From Streptomyces sp. NBC_01296 (GTDB lineage Bacteria > Actinomycetota > Actinomycetes > Streptomycetales > Streptomycetaceae), in assembly GCF_035984415.1 (NCBI RefSeq), contig NZ_CP130720.1, positions 2,914,001 through 2,978,000 of the forward strand: a stretch of 64,000 nucleotides of DNA, read 5' to 3'. Each line of letters opens with the position of its first letter. Position 1 is the first letter of the stretch. The translations under genes were made by a program, and so were the position numbers. Positions 58,033 through 64,000 of this stretch are shown in pieces. The notes beneath the pieces were generated by a model. That model had not been told where the DNA came from, made no database searches, and saw nothing but the letters and a program-made list of their open reading frames with translations.

Positions 58033-59022
58033 TCATGCCGCCGCGGTCGCCGGGCTGCTGGGCCGGAAGGTCCGGCGGTAGGCGATCGGCGAGATGCCGA
58101 GGGCGGTCCGCATGTGCTGGCGCAGCGAGTTGGCGGAGCCGAAGCCCGCCCGGTGCGCGACCAGGTCGACCGGCAGGTCGCTGGACTCCAGCAACTGGCG
58201 GGCGACTTCGAGGCGTTGGACGGTGAGCCACTGCACCGGGGTCATGCCGACCTCGTCGCGGAACCGCCGGGTGAAGGTGCGCAGGCTCATCCGGGAGTGG
58301 GCGGCCAGCTCGGCCAGCGTGACCGGCTCGGCGAGCCGCTCCAGGGCCCAGGCGCGGGTGGCGGTGGTGGTGGCGACGGTGGGTTCCGGGACGGGCCGGT
58401 CGATGTACTGGGCCTGCCCGCCGTCGCGCCACGGCGGTACGACGCACAGCCGCGCGGCGCGGTTGGCGGCGGCGGTGCCGTGGTCGGCGCGGATCAGGTA
58501 GAGGCAGAGGTCGATGCCCGCGGCCACCCCGGCCGAGGTGAGGATGTCGCCGTCGTCGACGAAGAGCACGTCCTCGTCGAGCAGGACGCGCGGGAAGGCC
58601 CGCTGGAACTCCGGCGCGTGCGCCCAGTGCGTGGTGGCGCGCCGCCCGTCGAGCAGCCCGGCGGCGGCGAGCACCTCGGAGCCGGTGCAGATGGACACGG
58701 TCCGGGTGCCGGGCCGGATGGCGGCGAGGGCGTCGGCGAGGGCCGGCGGCAGGGGCTCGCCGCGCAGCAGCCCGGGCATGGCGTGGGTGGGCGGGACGAT
58801 CACGGTGTCGGCCGCGGCGAGGGCCTCGGGGCCGGCCGTGACGCCGATGGTGAAGCCCGCGTCGCTGGTCACGGGCAGGCCGTCGGCGGTGCAGACGGTG
58901 ACCTCGTACAGGACCCCGCCGTCCTCCGCGCGGGCGTTGCCGAAGACCCGGGACGGCATGCCGAGCTCGAACGGGGCGACGCCTTCGAGGGCGAGTACGG
59001 CGATTCGATGCAAAGCGGGCAT
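58033..59022 (-). CDS. GlxA family transcriptional regulator (DJ-1/PfpI plus AraC HTH)
   Basis: The 329-residue regulator has an N-terminal DJ-1/PfpI-like domain (about 5-185), starting IAVLALEGVAPFELGMPSRVFG, with the nucleophile-elbow-like SICTGSEVLAAAGLLDG, and a C-terminal AraC domain (about 225-320) with two helix-turn-helix parts (LAELAAHSRMSLRTFTRRF and FGSANSLRQHMRTALG). It is divergent from a quinone-oxidoreductase-like gene with a palindrome between, so it probably controls that gene. Confidence 0.9.
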   Translation of the reverse strand: MPALHRIAVLALEGVAPFELGMPSRVFGNARAEDGGVLYEVTVCTADGLPVTSDAGFTIGVTAGPEALAAADTVIVPPTHAMPGLLRGEPLPPALADALAAIRPGTRTVSICTGSEVLAAAGLLDGRRATTHWAHAPEFQRAFPRVLLDEDVLFVDDGDILTSAGVAAGIDLCLYLIRADHGTAAANRAARLCVVPPWRDGGQAQYIDRPVPEPTVATTTATRAWALERLAEPVTLAELAAHSRMSLRTFTRRFRDEVGMTPVQWLTVQRLEVARQLLESSDLPVDLVAHRAGFGSANSLRQHMRTALGISPIAYRRTFRPSSPATAAA

Positions 59023-59042
59023 GGCCAGATCCTGTCACATGG

Positions 59043-59056
59043 TGGCCGTACGGCCA
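59043..59056. promoter_or_regulatory. Palindrome in the GlxA/oxidoreductase intergenic region
   Basis: TGGCCGTACGGCCA is a perfect 14-base palindrome between the divergent genes; TGGCC and GGCCA motifs also occur nearby. It is a candidate operator only. Confidence 0.4.
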
Positions 59057-59136
59057 ACACCGTGCGGACCCGATGGCGGCCAAGCTGGATGCATCGGCCG
59101 GGGAAACCGGTTCGGAAAGCCATGAAGGAGACAGTT

Positions 59137-60060
59137 ATGCGCGCCGTCGTCGTCAGCCAGTGGGGCGGACCCGAGGTCCTGACCGAGGTCGAGGCCGAGC
59201 GGCCCGAGCCCGGTCTGAACGAGATCCTGGTACGGGTCCACGCGGCCGGGGTGAACCCGGTGGACTGGAAGACCCGGGCCAGCGGCGGTCTGATCGGCTG
59301 GGGCGAGGTCCCGATGGTCGGCTGGGACGTGTCGGGCACCGTCGAGGCGGTCGGGCCGGGCGTGACGCTGTACCGGGCGGGCGACGAGGTGTACGGGATG
59401 CCGCACTTCCCGCGGCAGGCCGGCGGCTACGCCGAGTACGTGGTCGCCCCCACCCGGCACTTCGCCCGCAAGCCCGCCGCACTGGACCACGTGCAGGCGG
59501 CCGCGCTGCCGCTGGCGGCGCTGACCGCCTGGCAGGCGCTGGTGGACACGGCCGGGGTCTCGGCCGGGCAGCGGGTGCTGGTCCACGCGGCGGCCGGCGG
59601 GGTCGGCCACCTGGCGGTGCAGATCGCCAAGGCGCGCGGCGCTTACGTGATCGGCACGGCGAGCGCGGGCAAGCACGAGCTGCTGCGCGAGCTGGGCGCC
59701 GACGAGGTGCTCGACTACCGCACCACGGACTTCGAGGACGCCGTCTCCGATGTGGACATCGTGATCGACGCGGTCGGCGGGGACTACGGGCAGCGCTCGC
59801 TCAAGGTGCTCAAGCCCGGCGGGCACCTGGTGACCCTGCCCGGCCCGGACGGCCTTCCGGCCGACCCGCAGGGTGTGCACGCCTCCTGGGTCCTGGTGGA
59901 GCCGGACCTGAAGGGTCTGGAGGAGATCGCCGCCCTCGCGGACCAGGGCCTGCTCAAGCCCCTGATCGACACGGTGCTGCCGCTGGAGCAGGCCGCGAAG
60001 GCGCACGAGATCGGCGAGCAGGGCCGGACCACCGGGAAGATCGTCCTGACGGTCGTCTAG
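59137..60060 (+). CDS. NADP-dependent oxidoreductase (quinone reductase-like)
   Basis: The 307-residue MDR protein has the N-terminal AGVNPVDWKTRASGG substrate-side motif, the NADPH motif VHAAAGGVGHLAVQIAKARGA near residue 150 and VIDAVGGDYGQRSL. No zinc ligands. AAGGAG lies 7 bases before the ATG. Likely reduces quinones or enals. It is convergent with mnmA (13 bases) and divergent from the GlxA-type regulator. Confidence 0.9.
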   Translation: MRAVVVSQWGGPEVLTEVEAERPEPGLNEILVRVHAAGVNPVDWKTRASGGLIGWGEVPMVGWDVSGTVEAVGPGVTLYRAGDEVYGMPHFPRQAGGYAEYVVAPTRHFARKPAALDHVQAAALPLAALTAWQALVDTAGVSAGQRVLVHAAAGGVGHLAVQIAKARGAYVIGTASAGKHELLRELGADEVLDYRTTDFEDAVSDVDIVIDAVGGDYGQRSLKVLKPGGHLVTLPGPDGLPADPQGVHASWVLVEPDLKGLEEIAALADQGLLKPLIDTVLPLEQAAKAHEIGEQGRTTGKIVLTVV

Positions 60061-60073
60061 ACGGCCCGGGCCC

Positions 60074-61216
60074 TCACACGGACGCGGCCGCGGACGCGGC
60101 CCGGGTGGTCGTCGCGATGGTGGCGGAGCCGACCACGCGGGTGCCGTCGTAGAGCACGATCGCCTGGCCGGGGGCCACACCGCGGACCGGCTCCGCGAAG
60201 CGCACCTGCAGCTCGCCGTCCACGAGCTCGGCGAAGACCTCGGTCTCGCCGCCGTGGGCGCGCAGCTGCGCGGTGTACGTACCCGGGGCCGCGGCCGTGG
60301 AGCCGCACCAGCGGGGGCGGATCGCGGTCAGGGCGCTGACGTCGAGGGCCTCGACGGGGCCGACGGTGACGGTGTTGTTCACCGGCGAGATGTCGAGGAC
60401 GTAGCGCGGCTTGCCGTCGGGGGCGGGGTGGCCGATCCGCAGGCCCTTGCGCTGGCCGATGGTGAAGCCGAAGGCGCCGTCGTGGGTGCCGACCTTCTCG
60501 CCGGTCGCCTCGTCGACGATGTCTCCCTCGGCCTTGCCGAGGCGGTTCGCGAGGAAGCCCTGGGTGTCGCCGTCGGCGATGAAGCAGATGTCGTGGCTGT
60601 CGGGCTTCTTCGCGACGGCCAGACCGCGCTCCTCCGCCTCCGCCCGGATCTCTTCCTTCGTCGTCAGGGTGTCGCCGAGCGGGAACAGCGCGTGCGCGAG
60701 CTGTTTCTCGTCGAGGACGCCGAGGACGTACGACTGGTCCTTGGCCATGTCGGAGGCCCGGTGCAGTTCGCGGGAGCCGTCCTCGTTCAGGACGACGGTG
60801 GCGTAGTGGCCGGTGCAGACGGCGTCGAAGCCGAGGGCGAGGGCCTTGTCGAGCAGGGCGGCGAACTTGATCTTCTCGTTGCAGCGCAGGCAGGGGTTCG
60901 GGGTGCGCCCGGCCTCGTACTCGGAGATGAAGTCCTCGACGACGTCCTCGCGGAAGCGCTCGGCCAGGTCCCAGACGTAGAACGGGATGCCGATGACGTC
61001 GGCGGCGCGGCGGGCGTCGCGGGAGTCCTCGATGGTGCAGCAGCCGCGGGCGCCCGTCCGGAAGGACTGCGGGTTCGCGGAGAGCGCGAGGTGGACGCCG
61101 GTCACGTCGTGCCCGGCTTCGACCGCGCGGGCGGCTGCAACGGCGGAGTCCACGCCGCCGGACATGGCGGCCAGGACGCGAAGGGGGCGATCGGTGCGCG
61201 GCAGGTTCTGAGTCAT
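60074..61216 (-). CDS. mnmA: tRNA-specific 2-thiouridylase
   Basis: The 380-residue enzyme makes 2-thiouridine at the wobble position of tRNA for Lys, Glu and Gln. The PP-loop [10 protein letters not shown] binds ATP; the two catalytic Cys are in [12 protein letters not shown] and [10 protein letters not shown]. Sulfur comes from a cysteine desulfurase, and a gene for one lies on the same strand 775 bases upstream, separated only by the opposite-strand amidase gene. Confidence 0.96.
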   Translation of the reverse strand: MTQNLPRTDRPLRVLAAMSGGVDSAVAAARAVEAGHDVTGVHLALSANPQSFRTGARGCCTIEDSRDARRAADVIGIPFYVWDLAERFREDVVEDFISEYEAGRTPNPCLRCNEKIKFAALLDKALALGFDAVCTGHYATVVLNEDGSRELHRASDMAKDQSYVLGVLDEKQLAHALFPLGDTLTTKEEIRAEAEERGLAVAKKPDSHDICFIADGDTQGFLANRLGKAEGDIVDEATGEKVGTHDGAFGFTIGQRKGLRIGHPAPDGKPRYVLDISPVNNTVTVGPVEALDVSALTAIRPRWCGSTAAAPGTYTAQLRAHGGETEVFAELVDGELQVRFAEPVRGVAPGQAIVLYDGTRVVGSATIATTTRAASAAASV

Positions 61217-61285
61217 AGCACCGTCCAGAGTACGGGGGAACCGCCCGGCGTCACAGCGCGTTATCGGTGACAGGGGGTGGATCAC

Positions 61286-61963
61286 ATGGGGAGCAAGGTC
61301 GAAGCCGCGCCGAAGGCCGCGCCGCGCAGGACCCGCCGGGCGGTGCTGTTCGGGGGGCTCGGGGTCTTCACGGTGGCGGCGATCGCCGGGCAGGACGAGC
61401 TGCGGCGCGCCTGGTGGCTGCTGCCGGGCGTGGGCAAGCCCCGCAAGGAGGGTGAGGTGGACCACGTGGGCGTGGGCTGGACGTCTGCCTCGCCGGCGAA
61501 CTGGCGGATGGCGGACCGGCCCGAGGACTACCGGGTGGACCGGATCGTGGTGCATGTCACGCAGGGCAGCTTCGCGTCCTCGGTGGACGCCTTCAAGAAC
61601 CCGTTCCACCAGGCGTCGGCGCACTACATAGTCGGCCAGGACGGCCGCATCGAGCAGATGGTGCGCGAGATGGATGTCGCCTTCCACTCGGGCAACCGCT
61701 CCATGAACGAGCGCAGCGTGGGCATCGAGCACGAGGGCTTCGTGGACCGGCCGCAGGACTTCACGGAGGCGATGTACGCGGCCTCGGCCCGGCTGGCCGC
61801 CGACCTGTGCCGCCGGTACGGCATACCGGTGGACCGTACGCACCTACTGGCCCACTCCGAGGTCCCGGGCACCGACCACACGGACCCGGGCCCCCACTGG
61901 GACTGGGACCGGTACCTGGGCCTGGTCCGCTCGGAGCTCGCGGCGGCCCCCGCCGCGGGCTGA
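61286..61963 (+). CDS. N-acetylmuramoyl-L-alanine amidase (amidase_2), exported
   Basis: The 225-residue enzyme has a twin-arginine-like N-terminus ([20 protein letters not shown]) and a zinc amidase_2/PGRP domain (about 65-215): first ligand His in RIVVHVTQG, the [14 protein letters not shown] core, and [21 protein letters not shown] with the other ligands. It cleaves the bond between muramic acid and the peptide in cell wall. The ATG at 61286 has AGGGGG 8 bases upstream; a GTG three codons earlier is possible. Confidence 0.9.
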   Translation: MGSKVEAAPKAAPRRTRRAVLFGGLGVFTVAAIAGQDELRRAWWLLPGVGKPRKEGEVDHVGVGWTSASPANWRMADRPEDYRVDRIVVHVTQGSFASSVDAFKNPFHQASAHYIVGQDGRIEQMVREMDVAFHSGNRSMNERSVGIEHEGFVDRPQDFTEAMYAASARLAADLCRRYGIPVDRTHLLAHSEVPGTDHTDPGPHWDWDRYLGLVRSELAAAPAAG

Positions 61964-61967
61964 CGCG

Positions 61968-61991
61968 CTGCCGAGCTGCCGAGCTGCCGAC
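61968..61991 (+). repeat. 8-base tandem repeat between convergent genes
   Basis: CTGCCGAG twice and CTGCCGAC once, head to tail, between the amidase and cysteine desulfurase stops; it touches the stop codon of the latter. Confidence 0.7.
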
Positions 61992-63154
61992 TAGCTGAGG
62001 CCTGCCGTACGGGCGCGCTCGACGGCCGGGCCGATGGCGGCGGCGACGGCCGCGACGTCCTCCTTGGTGGAGGTGTGGCCGAGGGAGAAGCGCAGGGTGC
62101 CGCGGGCCAGCTGCGGATCCGTACCGGTGGCCAGCAGGACGTGGCTGGGCTGTGCCACGCCGGCGGTGCAGGCGGAGCCGGTGGAGCACTCGATGCCCTG
62201 GGCGTCCAGCAGGAGCAGCAGGGAGTCGCCCTCGCAGCCGGGGAAGCTGAAGTGCGCGTTGGCCGGGAGCCGGTCGTCCGGGTCCCCGCCGAGGACGGCG
62301 TCGGGCACCTCCCGGAGCACGGCGGCGACCAGTTCGTCGCGCAGTGCGCCGATCTCGGCGGCGAACCGCTCGCGCCGCTCGGCGGCGATCACGGCGGCCA
62401 CCGCGAAGGCGGCGACGGCAGGCACGTCGAGGGTCCCGGAGCGCACGTGCCGCTCCTGTCCGCCGCCGTGCAGGACGGGTACGGGGCTCTGGTCGCGGCC
62501 GAGCAGCAGCGCGCCGATGCCGTACGGGCCGCCGACCTTGTGGCCGCTGACGGTCATCGCGGCGAGGCCGCTGTCGCCGAAGCGGACGTCGAGCTGGCCG
62601 AAGGCCTGGACGGCGTCCGAGTGCAGGGGGATCGCGAACTCACGGGCCACGGCGGCCAGTTCGCGGACCGGCATGACGGTGCCGATCTCGTTGTTGGCCC
62701 ACATGACAGTGGCCAGGGCCACGTCGTCGGGGTTGCGCGCGACGGCTTCGCGCAGGGCCTCGGGGTGCACGCGGCCGTAGCGGTCGACGGGGAGGTACTC
62801 GACCTGGGCGCCCTCGTGCTCACCGAGCCAGTGGACGGCGTCGAGGACGGCGTGGTGCTCGACGGGGCTGGCGAGCACCCGGGTCCGGGCGGGGTCCTGG
62901 TCCCGGCGGGCCCAGTAGAGGCCCTTGACGGCGAGGTTGTCGGCTTCCGTGCCGCCCGCGGTGAAGACCACCTCGCTCGGGCGGGCGCCGAGTGCCTCGG
63001 CGAGGGCCTCGCGGGCCTCCTCGACGGTACGGCGGGCGCGGCGGCCGGCGGCGTGCAGGGAGGACGCGTTACCCGTGGCGGCGAACTGCGCGGTCATCGC
63101 CGCAGCGGCCTCCGGGAGCATCGGAGTGGTGGCGGCGTGGTCGAGGTAGGCCAT
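61991..63154 (-). CDS. Cysteine desulfurase (IscS/NifS type)
   Basis: The 387-residue PLP enzyme takes sulfur from cysteine as persulfide for tRNA thiolation and Fe-S clusters. The PLP Lys is K206 in [12 protein letters not shown] and the persulfide Cys is C329 in STGSACTAG. Length and the YLDHAATT start are those of group I desulfurases. Probable sulfur donor to MnmA encoded nearby; it would be read in one direction with mnmA if transcription passes the amidase gene. Confidence 0.94.
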   Translation of the reverse strand: MAYLDHAATTPMLPEAAAAMTAQFAATGNASSLHAAGRRARRTVEEAREALAEALGARPSEVVFTAGGTEADNLAVKGLYWARRDQDPARTRVLASPVEHHAVLDAVHWLGEHEGAQVEYLPVDRYGRVHPEALREAVARNPDDVALATVMWANNEIGTVMPVRELAAVAREFAIPLHSDAVQAFGQLDVRFGDSGLAAMTVSGHKVGGPYGIGALLLGRDQSPVPVLHGGGQERHVRSGTLDVPAVAAFAVAAVIAAERRERFAAEIGALRDELVAAVLREVPDAVLGGDPDDRLPANAHFSFPGCEGDSLLLLLDAQGIECSTGSACTAGVAQPSHVLLATGTDPQLARGTLRFSLGHTSTKEDVAAVAAAIGPAVERARTAGLS

Positions 63155-63372
63155 GATCCCCCGATTCTACGAGTCCGCTCCACGGGGCCCGACCCCGCGG
63201 GGCCCAGCCCTCCCGCCGGGCCGCATCCGGGCAGCCGCCGGCCGGCCCGGACGGGCCCCGACGGGCCTTGCCCGGACCCCGCTCGGGCCCTTGCCCCCGA
63301 TCGGCCGTTCCCCAAACCCCGCCGGAGCCGCATCCGGCCCGGCCCGGCCGGAACTCCCCGCTCCCCGAGGGG

Positions 63373-64000
63373 TCAGCGGGGGGCGCGGGCCAGTTGGCGG
63401 GACTGGGCCACCAGGCGGTCCGCGGAGTCCCAGACCTCGGCGTCCTCCTCCAGGAAGCCCCCGGCCAGGTTCCGGGTCGTGATGGAGATCCGCAGCGGGC
63501 CCGGGGCCGGGCGGTGGCGGATGTGGGTGGTGAGCTCGATGGTCGGGCTCCAGCCCATCAGGCCCAGGTCGAAGCAGGTCGGCGGCAGCGCGTCCACCGC
63601 GAGCAGCATCGAGAGCGGGTCCGCGTCGCGGCCGTCGGCCAGCTCGAACCAGGCCCGCATCTCGCCCTTCCCCGACGGTGCGCCGAGCGCCCAGCCCGCC
63701 GTCGCCGGGTCCAGCCGCAGCCGCAGCCGGTCCACGATCGCGTTGCTGCCGGGGATCGGGGCCGGGCCGGCCTCCGGGCCGAGGCAGTCGGCGTAGGGCG
63801 GGAGCACCGGCGGGAGCGCCGTGGTGCGGACGTCGTCGGGGAGGGAGGCGAGGTCGCCGTACGAGGCGACGACCCGGATCCGCTCGATCTCGGCGCCGCT
63901 CTCGTCGTACTGGAAGAGGGAGGCCTGGCCGGTGGAGAGGGTGCGTCCCACCCGGACGACCTCGGTGCGGATCACCGCGGGGCCGGGGACCGACGAGGTC
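63373..64000 (-). CDS. Acyl-CoA thioesterase-like protein (5' end cut off)
   Basis: The frame is open beyond the last base of the window, so the gene starts outside it. The visible 208 residues look like the double hot-dog fold of TesB-type thioesterases: VIRTEVVRVGRTLSTGQASLFQYD near the visible N-terminus (given here as one name only by VIRTEVVRVGR and TLSTGQA), ELTTHIRHRPAPGPLRI and AEVWDSADRLVAQSRQLA at the C-terminus. Between it and the cysteine desulfurase gene lies a 218-base GC-rich gap with no gene. The substrate is unknown. Confidence 0.8.
   Translation of the reverse strand, partial: TSSVPGPAVIRTEVVRVGRTLSTGQASLFQYDESGAEIERIRVVASYGDLASLPDDVRTTALPPVLPPYADCLGPEAGPAPIPGSNAIVDRLRLRLDPATAGWALGAPSGKGEMRAWFELADGRDADPLSMLLAVDALPPTCFDLGLMGWSPTIELTTHIRHRPAPGPLRISITTRNLAGGFLEEDAEVWDSADRLVAQSRQLARAPR

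Overview
This 64 kb window is very GC-rich, densely coded, with strong third-position G/C bias, GTG/TTG starts, 4-base stop/start overlaps (ATGA/GTGA), a DinB thiol-dependent enzyme and rare TTA codons. All of this points to a Streptomyces-type actinomycete chromosome. The gene order mnmA / methionine synthase-like / ligA / GGDEF-EAL (rmdB) / gatC-gatA-gatB / ilvB-ilvN-ilvC / serA matches what I remember of the conserved Streptomyces core around the S. coelicolor SCO5486-SCO5515 region. Accessory genes are inserted between these blocks.

Layout. 1-7 kb: a cut-off NADP-dependent oxidoreductase, a Tat-exported phospholipase C, an aminoglycoside 2'-N-acetyltransferase homologue translationally coupled to a tyrosine phosphatase, a nitroreductase, and a divergent MarR/quinone-oxidoreductase pair with a clear operator. 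7-11 kb: proline catabolism (proline dehydrogenase plus P5C dehydrogenase) with a divergent PucR-type regulator. 11-17 kb: the most unusual part, a 1462-residue TPR-CHAT (caspase-like) protein facing a coupled pair that encodes a small helical/Cys-rich protein and a membrane protein. 17-19 kb: a TetR/MFS exporter pair with twin operators overlapping a predicted leaderless promoter. 19-25 kb: serA and the ilvBNC operon, preceded by a leader peptide and transcription attenuator. 25-28 kb: a membrane diguanylate cyclase with a degenerate EAL domain. 28-40 kb: mixed metabolic, regulatory and transport genes, including a LAL-type LuxR regulator, a 55-residue small protein and an MMPL transporter. 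40.9-44.4 kb: an iron-box-controlled island with a siderophore-interacting reductase divergent from a penicillin-acylase-like hydrolase and an IucB/DesC-like acyltransferase. 44-50 kb: a membrane Ser/Thr kinase and the gatCAB operon. 50-64 kb: an RmdB-type c-di-GMP enzyme with a TTA codon, a five-gene operon ending in ligA, a GlxA-type regulator divergent from an oxidoreductase, mnmA, an amidase, a cysteine desulfurase and a cut-off thioesterase.

How the genes work together. Housekeeping functions (tRNA thiolation by cysteine desulfurase and MnmA, Glu/Asp-tRNA amidotransferase, branched-chain amino acid and serine synthesis, DNA repair) sit beside lifestyle functions: c-di-GMP signalling, bldA-type TTA control of two genes, iron acquisition, efflux and a possible caspase-like conflict module. 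All functional calls come from recognising sequence motifs and families by eye. No database search was run.
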